Origin: Plenodomus lindquistii
Lineage: Eukaryota; Ascomycota; Dothideomycetes; Pleosporales; Leptosphaeriaceae
Length of the DNA stretch: 64,000 nucleotides
NCBI GenBank assembly: GCA_025504975.1
Contig: JANUWI010000003.1
Span: 2,294,001 to 2,358,000, forward strand
Direction: 5' to 3'
In this document: positions 55,755 through 64,000 of the stretch, piece after piece
Layout of the letters: the number at the start of each line of letters is the position of its first letter
Position numbering within the stretch: position 1 is the first letter of the stretch
Made by a program: the position numbers and the translations under genes
Notes under the pieces: model-generated
Seen by the model: only the letters and a program-made list of their open reading frames with translations
Told to the model about the DNA's origin: nothing
The model's database searches: none

Positions 55755-57999
55755 TAGAGTTTTTTTTATTTATAGAGTAGCTATAATTACTACGTATACT
55801 ATAACTATTTTTTTACTGTAAGCGTATTTTTTAAAAAGTATTCTATTATAAATAATATTTTATTTTATATTATAAAGTATAGAGTATATTTATAATAAGC
55901 TTCTATTATTTCTATTTTTTTTAAATTCCTATAATTTCTAACTTTAGAGCTTTTTTTAAATTAGTAGAAGTTTTTTTTTACGCTACTTTTTAAATTTACG
56001 CGTTTAGAGATTTTCTACTATTTTATTCTAAACTATAGGTAATATATTTTAGAGCTAAATAGTAAACTAAATAATTTATACTTTTAGTACTTTTTTTTAT
56101 AAAGTTACTAGTAATTTAGTTTATAAAGTTTTATTTTTAAAGTTTTACTAATTCTAGAAGCTATTTAACTAATCTAGCCTAGACTATTCTAATTTTAATA
56201 TTTTCTAGTATACTTTAGGTTTAGGTGTAAACTCTAGAGTTTTAAAATCTAGTATAAAACTTTACTTTTTATAGTTTTTTTAGAGTTAGCTAGCTAAGCT
56301 AACTCTATATAAAAAAGCTAATTCTAATTCTATAGTAGTTAGTAGCTAGCTTCTAACTAACTCTATATCTCTAGAATTTTTACTCTCTAGCTTTTAAATA
56401 AGCTAGAGAAGCTTTATTCTATTTTCTACCTTTTATTTATATATAGTATTCTAGAGTTAATTATATATATTATTAAATACTTTACCTATATTATAGATTT
56501 TATTTTTATAAAAAAATTTAATAAGCTATTTTATCTACTTTTTTAAAGTATACTTATTTAAGTTTTTATAGAATAATATTTTATTAAAAGTAATATTATA
56601 AATTATAATTACTTTATCTAGAGTAGGTATCTATATTCTATAGATATTAAATACTTTATATTCTACTAGATATCTAATATATCTTTTTAAACTAATTTTA
56701 AAGCTTTTTATTTAGTAATTTACTTTATAATCTCTATTTAGTAGGTATACTTAATATCTATACGCGTATACACTACTTTAATCTAGGTATAGATTAGTAG
56801 TAGTATTATATACTTTTTCTAGTTTATACTAGTAAAAATACTAGTAAAACTAAAGTTTTAATTTTTTATTTAGAGAGTATAGGTTATAAGTATATAATAG
56901 GTTTATATTATATAGCTAGGCTACTATATTAAATACTTTAAAATAAATTTTATTTAAAAAATTTACTTTTTTTTTATTTTAATTTTTTTAGTAATAATTT
57001 TTTACTTTACTTTTTTTATACTTCTATTTAGCTAGTAAGTATAGAAAGAAGCTATAATAATTTTAATTCTATACTTTTTTATCTAGCTTTTAAATTATAA
57101 TACTTTTTACTAGAGTTTAGTAGTAGTATTATTATTTTAAATAAACTCTACTATTTTTAGTTTATATTAAGCTTTAAAAAATTTAATAAAATTTTTAACT
57201 ACTTTTATAATCTTTAGTAGCGTTTTAGTTTAAAAATAGTAGATATAGATTTTACTACTATAGTTATTTTTTAGAAGTATTATCTAATACTTTTTATAAT
57301 ATTTAATTAGTATATTAAATAGATTCTATAATATATAAAAATATAGGTATAGAGATTTTTTTTTTAGTTATTAAAATATAACCTACTAAGTATATACTAT
57401 TAAATAGTATTTATACTATATTTTTACTATACTTTTTATCTAGATATTTTAAATATTTTAGACTAGTATTTAAAAAGCTTCTAGCTCTAGATAGCCTATT
57501 TAGATATACTAAAGTTTTTTAGTATTAGTTTATAAATAAATTTTTTAAAAGCGTAGTTTTTTTTTACGTTATTTATAGCTATTATAATTAGATAAAAAGT
57601 AGTAACTAGTTTATATTTAATAAAAGTAAAGTTATATTTCTAAATAAGCTTTATAATAACTAAGTTTTAATTTATAGTTTTTACGCGTAAAGTACTATTA
57701 TATCTAATATACTATATATTTACTTTAACTAAAAATACTTTTAAAATTATATTAATATAAAAACTTTCTATTACTATAATACTATAGTATTAGGCTTTTA
57801 GGTAGCTTTTTTACTATTTAAACTAGAATAGCCTATAAAGAGTTATTATAGGCTAGAGAAAGCTATTACACTCTATACTAAAGTATAAAGGCCTCTAGCT
57901 TTTTATTTTAAACTAGAGATTCTATAAATATATAGAAAAGAAGTAAAAAGCAGAGTATAAAGCCCGCTAGAGATAGAAAAATAAAAAAGTAATAATTTT

Positions 58000-58184
58000 T
58001 CAGATGCACGGTACTATTGAAAGTGCACGAATATTGATGAATTTGATGAGGGTTGAGATCATTGATGGTGTCTTCTCCGAGCGTTGCTCAGGAGGCTAGT
58101 TTTGTCGCGTCGGCTACAGGGTGCGCTAGCGCACCCTGTGCCCCGCTTATCTACTGGCTCTAGAATAACTCCGTCAATCTGACA
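58000..58184 (-). repeat. 3' LTR of the copia element
   Basis: 185 bp, 184 identical to the other LTR. It contains a perfect 24-bp palindrome at 58116-58139 centred on GCGCTAGCGC. Confidence 0.95.
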
Positions 58185-58228
58185 CACCCCCTTCAGCCTG
58201 GAAGCTATTGCTGGCTGAAACCTTTCTC

Positions 58229-60433
58229 CTAAGGAGGTATTGAGAGGTGGTCTAGTTGCTGTTGGATTTCCTCAATCGGAGTCTCGTTCGTTGGCGTTGA
58301 GAGCGTCTCAGCTTTGATAAGTCCGAGTTGATGGAGGAACCTTCCCCAGGATCCCTTCGGCAGGGCCTTTGTGAGGCCGTCTGCGATCATTTCTGATGAC
58401 TGTACGTACTGTACGTTTATCCGTTGTTGTTGTACTTCCTGCCGTAGCCAGTGGTTGTGGATATCAACGTGTCGGAGCTTGGTTTGGAGCTTTGAGACCT
58501 CCGCGGTGAGTAGTCGGATGGTCTGTTGATTGTCGCATTCAATGATAATAGGTCCTGGCTCAATCTTGACGTGGAGCTCCTGAAGGAGCCTCGAGATAAA
58601 GAGAGCTTCCTTGGCGACTTGGGACAGAGCGAGGAGTTCGGCTTCGGTGGTCGACGTGGTTACCGTGTCCTGCTTGTTTGCTTTCCAGGCGATAAGCCCG
58701 TTGTATAGCTTAATTGCGTAGCCCTGTGAGCTTTTCCTATCTCGTGTGTTGTCAGCAAAGGAGGCGTCGCTTGCGACTTGAAGGCGTGAGCCACCCCCGA
58801 GTTGCAACACGGTTGATTTGGTGTCCTGAAGATACATCAAGACTCGGTCTGCAGCTTTGTGATGTTCATGGCTGGGATTGGTAAGATGCCTTGCTAGTCG
58901 TGACGTAGCAAATGAGATGTCTGGTCGCGTGGTGACTGCGGCGAAGAGAAGTGATCCAATCTTTCGTTGATATTTGTTGACGTCCGCGTGGCTCGCTAGT
59001 CCGTCGCTTGGCAATAGCTCAATGGCTGCCATCGGAGTGTCGTGTGCTACTCCTCGATCGTCGATCAGTCGACTGATCTTGTCGCAGTAGGAGGCCTGGG
59101 AGAGTTGGATCCGGCGCGAGGCTCGGTCACGGATTATCTCCATCCCGAGGAACCATTGTAAGTCGTGTCCTCCGGTAATCGTGTACTGCTTCTTCAGCTG
59201 CTCCGTTACTCCGGTAGCCTGCTGATCCTGCCCTGTTGGATAAGCCATGATGATATCATCAACGTAAAAGAAGATAATGATACTGCCCTTAATAAGGCAG
59301 CACGGCTCATGGGGTATAGCTTCAAAGCCGAGCCTCTGCAGGGTTGCTGTGAACTCCTTCTGCCAGAGCAGTGGTGAGATCCTAAGGCCATATAATGCCT
59401 TGTTGACTTGTAGGATCGTGCCGGCCTTCTGATGGCCTTTCGGCATACGCATGTAGACAACTCGGTCCATCGCTGCGTGTACGAACGCGTTCGTAACGTC
59501 GAATTGCTTGAGCTCTAGTTCGTGCTGGGCTGCGATTGCCATCAACATTCTGAACGAGCGGCTAGCTAGTGTGGCTGCGTAGGTGTCTTGAGAGGTAATG
59601 TTTCTCTGTTGATCTCCTCGGACCACTAGTCGCGCCTTGCATTTGAGGAGGTTGTGGTCTTTATCCAGCTTGTACGTGTAGACCCACATGCAGTCAAGGA
59701 TCTGTTGTCCCGTTGACTTAGCCGTTCTGATTGGAACTTCAGTCCATGAACCCATCTGAGCATGGCTCAAAAGATGGTCAAGTTCAGCTTGTTTAAACTC
59801 GGCGCCTAGTGGATGATCCTCAAGCTTGCTTTTGTACGTGGGAGGAGGCGGTAGCTGGCTGCGATGGGGTCTCGAGCCGGTGGCAAGCATCCTTCTCAAT
59901 CGGGCTTTGTCAATGGCTTCTCCTCCGGTCGTCCCTATGTTGCCTGCTTGGGTTCCTGCGGTAAACGCTGCTGCCCATGGGATTGTACGGGATGACACCG
60001 ATTGTTCCTCAGGGTGTGTCCCTGCCATGAATTGTGCAAGGAGAGCCGCTGGTGGCGGCGTCGGCGGTGGAGATGGGTAATGATCCCTAATCTTCCTACC
60101 GTTGTAGTATCCCGGCGGATCTGCTTCAGGATGTGGCTCTGAGGCCTCTTCAAGAGCATCGTCCTCGTGGAAGGATTCAGTTTCCGGTTCGTGTGCTGGT
60201 GAAGGGAGCTCCATGGTCCTCACAAGCGTGGCGATTTCTCTTAGTGTGCTGTGCATGAGGTTGTCCATCAGGTCTTCTACCTTCCCATCAAAAGTTGTTT
60301 GTTCGTCAAAGGTGACGTCCCTAGTGCTAATGACCTTGGCCAGGGATGGGATCCATATCCTGTAGATGTTGGTAGATCGATATCCTACTAGGTATCCTAC
60401 CCAGGCTTTTGGATCAAGGCGTTGCAAGCGTCC
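58229..60433 (-). CDS. copia Pol, C-terminal part: integrase tail, reverse transcriptase, RNase H
   Basis: An open frame of about 733 codons to the stop at 58229. It starts in the integrase C-terminal domain (AWVGYLVGYRSTNIYRIWIP), then a Pro/Glu-rich spacer. The reverse transcriptase follows (about residues 205-450; ARLVVRGDQQ, ELKQFDVTNAFVHA, LYGLRISPLLWQKEF, catalytic FFYVDDIIMAY with YVDD at about 388-391). RNase H begins VASDASFADNTRDRKSSQGY (Asp about 554), with TSTTEAELLALSQVAKEALF and IIECDNQQTIRLL. It is one frame off from the upstream integrase segment, with an overlap at 60397-60433; joining needs a -1 shift. All catalytic residues expected in this part are present. Confidence 0.93.
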   Translation of the reverse strand, partial: GRLQRLDPKAWVGYLVGYRSTNIYRIWIPSLAKVISTRDVTFDEQTTFDGKVEDLMDNLMHSTLREIATLVRTMELPSPAHEPETESFHEDDALEEASEPHPEADPPGYYNGRKIRDHYPSPPPTPPPAALLAQFMAGTHPEEQSVSSRTIPWAAAFTAGTQAGNIGTTGGEAIDKARLRRMLATGSRPHRSQLPPPPTYKSKLEDHPLGAEFKQAELDHLLSHAQMGSWTEVPIRTAKSTGQQILDCMWVYTYKLDKDHNLLKCKARLVVRGDQQRNITSQDTYAATLASRSFRMLMAIAAQHELELKQFDVTNAFVHAAMDRVVYMRMPKGHQKAGTILQVNKALYGLRISPLLWQKEFTATLQRLGFEAIPHEPCCLIKGSIIIFFYVDDIIMAYPTGQDQQATGVTEQLKKQYTITGGHDLQWFLGMEIIRDRASRRIQLSQASYCDKISRLIDDRGVAHDTPMAAIELLPSDGLASHADVNKYQRKIGSLLFAAVTTRPDISFATSRLARHLTNPSHEHHKAADRVLMYLQDTKSTVLQLGGGSRLQVASDASFADNTRDRKSSQGYAIKLYNGLIAWKANKQDTVTTSTTEAELLALSQVAKEALFISRLLQELHVKIEPGPIIIECDNQQTIRLLTAEVSKLQTKLRHVDIHNHWLRQEVQQQRINVQYVQSSEMIADGLTKALPKGSWGRFLHQLGLIKAETLSTPTNETPIEEIQQQLDHLSIPP

Positions 60434-61752
60434 TTTCCGCGATACGTGTCGTCGGTCATGGCGAACGCTTTGCAGCCGTATGCTCTAAGGTGAGCAAGGT
60501 TTGGTTTTCGTATCGACGTGACTATGCCGTTGCTAAAGGCCACGCGAGTGAAGAAGATCTCGTATGGAGTCTTCCAGTTGTTTGCGTAGTTAGGCGATCG
60601 GTTGTATAGGTAGACGGCGGCTCGCGTTATCTCCGGCCAGAGCCCCCATGAGAGATTGGCGTCGAGTCGCATTGCGCGCGCTTTCTCCTTGTTTACACCC
60701 CCTGAGCGTTCGGCGCCTCCGTTCTGTGCTTGTGTATCCGGGGCCGAGGGCTCAATAACAATGCCTTGCGATGAAAGGTAGCGCTGTACCTCTGGCTTGA
60801 CCGTTGTGATTTCGTTGTCCGCTTCGATGATCTTTACGGTGATGTTGAAATGGTTCTTGAGAAATAGAATGAAGTTAGAGAATGCTTTGATGATGGACTT
60901 TGCGGTCCTGTTGTCGGTGAAGTAATAGTCCCATTGCATTCCTGAGTATCTGTCGGTGATGAGCATCTGGCTCCTTTCTTTGGTGATGCTTTGGTGTTCG
61001 TATGAATGGAAATCGATGGCCAGTCTCTCTCCTGGTCCTTCGTAATCTGTATTTCGTGGGGCCCGTCTGATTTGACGCCGGGCCTTGGCTCGTCCACAGG
61101 AGTTGCACTCTACTGTAGTAATGCCTTTCACTCGCACCCCCTCAGCTTGCTGCATGAGGTGCTCCACGGTTGCTGGACCGGGATGCCCAAGTCTCTTGTG
61201 CCATACGAGTGCTGGGGCTATCTGAGCTCGTCTCGGTGTACGCGACGTTGCTTTGTGTGTGTGGTAAGCCGCAGGTGCCAATGTGTGGTGCTCGATTACC
61301 CATTGGCCGTACAGCTCCTGCAGGCTTCCAATGATTGTGCTGTCCGACGCTCGTAGCGTTGTTGGATCGGTTCTGGTGTCCCACCATATTCCTTGTTGTC
61401 GGAGTAATCGGAAGGATACAAGATTACAGAGGAAGTCAGGACAGACGGCTACGTCATGGAGCGTTATTATCGTCGTTCGCTGATCGTGCCTGAGGGGCAG
61501 CCGGATGGAGCCGTACCCCCTGATCCAGACTTGTGTGTTACCGGCCCATATATAGTCTGAGGGTCCGGGTGCGCGATAGTCATATATGCGTTGGGGATCG
61601 TTCGTAATATGGCATGTCGTGCCTGAATCCAGAATGTATGAATTTCGGAGCGGATAATCACTTGTTGTGGCAGCGAAGCCTGCCTCTGTATTGGACGTTG
61701 CCAGGAACCGATCCTCGGACCCTCCAACTTGCGTGATTTGACGACCATATAG
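60397..61752 (-). CDS. copia Pol, N-terminal part: protease and integrase core
   Basis: 451 codons in the same frame as gag, directly after its UGA. The aspartic protease shows YILDSGTTCHITND. The GAG-pre-integrase/HHCC region is LVWHKRLGHPGPATVEHL...VECNSC (HX4HX25CX2C). The integrase core has AIDFHSYEH (Asp about 247), IIEADNEIT (Asp about 312) and NGGAERSGG (Glu about 348), the D,D(35)E spacing. There is no ATG near the 5' end, which fits expression only as a readthrough product of gag. It ends after HLRAYGCKAFAMTDDTYRGK by running into another frame's territory (stop at 60397). Confidence 0.93.
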   Translation of the reverse strand, partial: LYGRQITQVGGSEDRFLATSNTEAGFAATTSDYPLRNSYILDSGTTCHITNDPQRIYDYRAPGPSDYIWAGNTQVWIRGYGSIRLPLRHDQRTTIITLHDVAVCPDFLCNLVSFRLLRQQGIWWDTRTDPTTLRASDSTIIGSLQELYGQWVIEHHTLAPAAYHTHKATSRTPRRAQIAPALVWHKRLGHPGPATVEHLMQQAEGVRVKGITTVECNSCGRAKARRQIRRAPRNTDYEGPGERLAIDFHSYEHQSITKERSQMLITDRYSGMQWDYYFTDNRTAKSIIKAFSNFILFLKNHFNITVKIIEADNEITTVKPEVQRYLSSQGIVIEPSAPDTQAQNGGAERSGGVNKEKARAMRLDANLSWGLWPEITRAAVYLYNRSPNYANNWKTPYEIFFTRVAFSNGIVTSIRKPNLAHLRAYGCKAFAMTDDTYRGKDACNALIQKPG

Positions 61753-62943
61753 TCATTCTATTTCCGGAGTTGGGGTATGGGACTGCTTGATAGTTGGCGT
61801 CCTTGTGCGGGGTCGGCTCTGTGAGCGGATTAGCCCTTGTAGTTCTGGGTCTTGTTCCTTCTTGAATTTGACGAGCTCCTTTACGGACTCGTTTGGTTTC
61901 CACCAGCCGGGTGCTTTCTCCTCATGTAGGTAGTAGCAGTCCTTCAAGGCATGGCGTTGTCCACATGCTAAGCATTTTGTGGAGGAGTATGAGCCTTCTG
62001 GAGGTCTCTCGGCTTGTCGCTTTCGATCGTTGCCGCGTTGATTACGGGGTCTTCCCCGGCGAGATGGCGCGCTGTTCACAGTAGAGGCGTCCCTTGTACT
62101 GTCCTGATGGGCTTCGCCCTCAGCGGTGTCATGTGAAGCCTCGTCATGAGCTGCAATGAAACTTGCTTTGCTCTTCCCTGTTTTCAGGGGATGGTTATTC
62201 ATCATGTACTCCCGATAGCGTTTCATCATCTCTTTGCGGTTCATTCCGGGTTGGTATCGTCCAGAGTCCTGGAAGGTGGTTGCCCACACATTTGCCACCG
62301 TGTTAACCGATGTGAGGAAATCTTTTGTTACTGCATTGATCTGCAGTACTTCCGGTACGTTGTATGCCTCTGCTTCAGTTGCGGCTTGGTCGTATTCTGC
62401 GAGCCAGCTATCCCAGTGCGCGGAGGTTCTCATTGGCTTCAATGCCTGAAGGTATCGTTCGCGGGCTCGCTCTTGTTCAAGTTGTTCGTCAATCCCAATC
62501 GTCGCTTCGAGGCTTATGAGCCATTTTCGGAGGGATTGGTCGGGTAGGCAACAGGTTCGGAGCAGATGCGGTGTTACTGTTGATTGGATGAACGCTACGA
62601 TGTGCTGAAGGCTGGATTGCTCTTTCTCGTAGTCATGTCGGTCGTTCTTGTATTGTTCGAGGAGGATTTTGTGATACTCGAGGTCATCCCGGAAAGCCTT
62701 CTGGCCTGCTGTGGAGAGATCGGTGATCCTTCTTGGGCTTGTGTTACTTGCATTGGCTGGCGCGTAATCAGCAATCACCGGGGCTCTTTCTGCTACCGGT
62801 TTAACTGTTGGCCGGGTAGTAGACTTAGGATTGATCTTGTCCCAGATGTTATGTGCGATGCAGCGCGCTTTGAGCTGCGTCATCCATGTTGTGTAGTCTG
62901 TGTGATCCCGTAGGATAGCTGTTGGATCACGCATTGTCGTCAT
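61753..62943 (-). CDS. copia Gag (nucleocapsid with CCHC zinc knuckle)
   Basis: 396 codons from ATG 62943, 57 nt after the 5' LTR, to TGA at 61753-61755. The N-terminal half is helical (DYTTWMTQLKARCIAHNIWD; QHIVAFIQSTVTPHLLRTCC), like the Ty1/copia UBN2-type gag. A Ser/Arg-rich basic stretch precedes a zinc knuckle CLACGQRHALKDC (Cys324, Cys327, His331, Cys336; CX2CX3HX4C). A Lys/Arg-rich C-terminus follows. The stop is UGA followed by CUA, and the next 452 codons are open in the same frame. Confidence 0.93.
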   Translation of the reverse strand: MTTMRDPTAILRDHTDYTTWMTQLKARCIAHNIWDKINPKSTTRPTVKPVAERAPVIADYAPANASNTSPRRITDLSTAGQKAFRDDLEYHKILLEQYKNDRHDYEKEQSSLQHIVAFIQSTVTPHLLRTCCLPDQSLRKWLISLEATIGIDEQLEQERARERYLQALKPMRTSAHWDSWLAEYDQAATEAEAYNVPEVLQINAVTKDFLTSVNTVANVWATTFQDSGRYQPGMNRKEMMKRYREYMMNNHPLKTGKSKASFIAAHDEASHDTAEGEAHQDSTRDASTVNSAPSRRGRPRNQRGNDRKRQAERPPEGSYSSTKCLACGQRHALKDCYYLHEEKAPGWWKPNESVKELVKFKKEQDPELQGLIRSQSRPRTRTPTIKQSHTPTPEIE

Positions 62944-62983
62944 GTTGGATAGACGTGTTGGGGTGGCCTGAGCGGTAGTCGGC

Positions 62984-62999
62984 AGTGAGACTCTTAATT
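62984..62999 (-). promoter_or_regulatory. putative primer binding site, tRNA-Lys(CUU) anticodon-arm type
   Basis: Immediately inside the 5' LTR the plus strand (the primer-like strand) reads AGTGAGACTCTTAATT. That resembles the 5' anticodon stem and CUU loop of tRNA-Lys. Upstream sequence GAGCGGTAGTCGGC resembles a D-arm. The Pseudoviridae precedent is priming by a half-tRNA cut in the anticodon loop. Confidence 0.5.
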
Positions 63000-63000
63000 G

Positions 63001-63185
63001 TCAGATGCACGGTACTATTGAAAGTGCACGAATATTGATGAATTTGATGAGGGTTGAGATCATTGATTGTGTCTTCTCCGAGCGTTGCTCAGGAGGCTAG
63101 TTTTGTCGCGTCGGCTACAGGGTGCGCTAGCGCACCCTGTGCCCCGCTTATCTACTGGCTCTAGAATAACTCCGTCAATCTGACA
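63001..63185 (-). repeat. 5' LTR of the copia element
   Basis: 185 bp and the promoter-bearing copy for the minus-strand transcript. It carries the same 24-bp palindrome at 63117-63140. Confidence 0.95.
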
Positions 63186-64000
63186 AAATTTATTAATTTT
63201 TAATCTCTAAATAGTATTTTTATCTACCTATCTAATTAATCTATTCTATTCTATATTATCTATTATAGTAATATTCTATTAGGTATTATATATAGAGCGT
63301 AAAATTTTTTATATATTTTTTTCTAGGTCTATTTAAAGTATTTTTAAAAATTTAGATATTTTTATTTTTAATAAAAAAAGTTTATATTTCTACTTCTACT
63401 ATTTTAAATATAATACTTTTTTTAAAAAATTCTAGAATTAGTTTATCTATAGAGTTTACTAGGTATAGTGCTACTTTACTATTAAAAATTATACTTTTTA
63501 AAAGTAGATAGATATTAAAATCTATTATAAAGTAAATTTTATTAGACTTATATTTAAATAAATATAGGTCTATTAAAAAAGCTACTATATTTTCTAGAAA
63601 AGTAATTTATTTAGATATTTTTATAACTTTTTAACTATTTAAATTTAAGTTTTTTAATTTTTTTTAACTTTTTTTAGCTAGAGCTAATTTTAGACTACTA
63701 GTTTTTAGCTTATTTAAACGCTTTAGAATTTTAAATTTAGTAGTATTATTTATTATATAAAGTTTACTAGTAAAAGTAGTCTAGAGTTTTTAGTAGTTAG
63801 TTACTAGCTATTTATAAACTTTTTTATAAAAATACTACTTTTTTTTAGAGCTTTTTATAGTATTTTTTTTAGTAGTTTTATTTTTTAGCGCGCTAAATAT
63901 TATAAAAACCTCTAAACTACTACTAGAGCTTTTTTAAACTATATTTTTTTAAAGTAAAGCTAAAAATATTTAAGCTATTTTATCTAGAGTAAGCTATACT
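63186..64000. other. AT-rich block, continuation to the window end
   Basis: TpA- and homopolymer-rich, like 51,200-57,999. It is the same block split by the retrotransposon. No ORF or recognisable element. Confidence 0.7.

Larger units (their letters stand above)
37930..57999. other. AT-rich, TpA-dominated gene-free block (RIP-like)
   Basis: No ORF above 60 codons on either strand over 20 kb. TA, CTA and TAG words dominate and CA/TG are scarce, while CG-containing words (GCGC, ACGCG) persist. This is the footprint of CpA-directed C-to-T mutation rather than CpG decay. Two sub-blocks differ. From about 37,930 to 51,200 there is moderate GC with many CTAG/GCTA words. From about 51,200 to 57,999 the sequence is far more A/T-homopolymeric (AAAAA, TTTTT, TTTTAAAAG). 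I could not recognise any transposon protein by eye. The same extreme composition resumes at 63,186. Confidence 0.75.
58000..63185 (-). mobile_element. Ty1/copia LTR retrotransposon, 5,186 bp, nearly intact
   Basis: Transcribed on minus. Two 185-bp LTRs (63001-63185 as 5' LTR, 58000-58184 as 3' LTR) flank gag, protease, integrase, reverse transcriptase and RNase H in copia order (integrase before RT). LTRs begin TGTCAGATTG on the sense strand and differ at one base (58067 versus 63068). A polypurine tract GAAGGGGG abuts the 3' LTR (58187-58194 on plus). Flanks are AATTT (57994-57998) and AAATT (63186-63190), an imperfect candidate for a 5-bp target duplication. GC content is ordinary, in sharp contrast with the AT-rich DNA on both sides. 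Confidence 0.95.

Noticed and set aside
37930..57999. Centromere or telomere
   Set aside because: AT-richness alone does not show either. No telomere repeat (TTAGGG arrays) is visible and centromere identity is epigenetic. Kept only as a possibility to test.
60431..60438. Programmed -1 frameshift signal in copia pol
   Set aside because: GGAAAGGA does not form a slippery heptamer in the zero frame and no obvious downstream pseudoknot was seen. A simple one-base deletion is the more economical reading.
1..64000. tRNA, rRNA or CRISPR features
   Set aside because: I scanned for B-box-like GGTTCGA words and regularly spaced repeats. No tRNA cloverleaf was found outside the retroelement primer site. 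The minisatellites lack unique spacers, and a eukaryotic genome is evident.

Overview
The window looks like a chromosome arm segment of a filamentous ascomycete (Pezizomycotina), most likely a Dothideomycete. The evidence is intron-dense genes with 45-60 nt introns (GTRNGT donors, CTAAC/CTGAC branch sites), typical fungal orthologues, and an abrupt switch from gene-dense DNA of ordinary base composition (1 to about 37,900) to a gene-free AT-rich block (about 37,930 to the end). That block shows the TpA-rich, CpA-poor signature expected of repeat-induced point mutation (RIP). The taxon is an inference from gene style; no marker gene was searched.

Gene-dense part, left to right: the 3' part of a large coiled-coil/proline-rich protein (<1-4900); COMPASS subunit Sdc1 with a Dpy-30 motif (5513-6051), tail to tail with ribosomal protein uS15/RPS13 (6480-7210, minus); a secreted Tos1-like cell-wall protein (8036-9494); peroxin Pex13 (10286-11681); a UBE2W-type E2 (12266-12924); the ribosome-associated Hsp70 Ssb (13848-18471), interrupted by a 1,928-nt intron; a stretch of hypothetical and decayed genes (19,035-22,231); the Sec1/Munc18 protein Vps33 (22507-24794); the ESCRT regulator Vta1 (25037-26481, minus), head to head with a PDI-family protein (26745-28308); an array of decayed repeats (28,440-29,900); an F-box/JmjC protein (30249-32212, minus), head to head with eIF4A (32686-34081); a CoA-type Nudix hydrolase ending in -SKM (34865-36017); and a 2EXR-type protein (36231-36941, minus). 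I reconstructed exon structures by hand so that reading frame and family motifs are continuous across every junction.

The genes are unlinked housekeeping functions: chromatin (Sdc1, JmjC), translation (uS15, Ssb, eIF4A), endosome/vacuole traffic (Vps33, Vta1), peroxisome (Pex13, possibly the Nudix enzyme), secretion (PDI, Tos1) and ubiquitin (E2, F-box). No biosynthetic cluster is visible.

AT-rich part: no ORF over 60 codons from about 37,930 to 58,000, with degenerate minisatellites at 47.5, 47.9 and 49.1-49.6 kb and a 738-bp element with 10-bp terminal inverted repeats and TA target duplication (55017-55754). Inserted in it is a nearly pristine Ty1/copia retrotransposon (58000-63185, coding on minus) with 185-bp LTRs differing at one base. 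It has two striking features. Gag and Pol lie in one frame separated by a single UGA followed by CUA, a known readthrough context. The primer site matches the anticodon-arm half of a tRNA-Lys(CUU) rather than a tRNA 3' end.

The other most unusual locus is the giant Ssb intron. It carries a decayed Argonaute PIWI-domain fragment, with its own spliceable intron, next to a long C2H2 zinc-finger reading frame.
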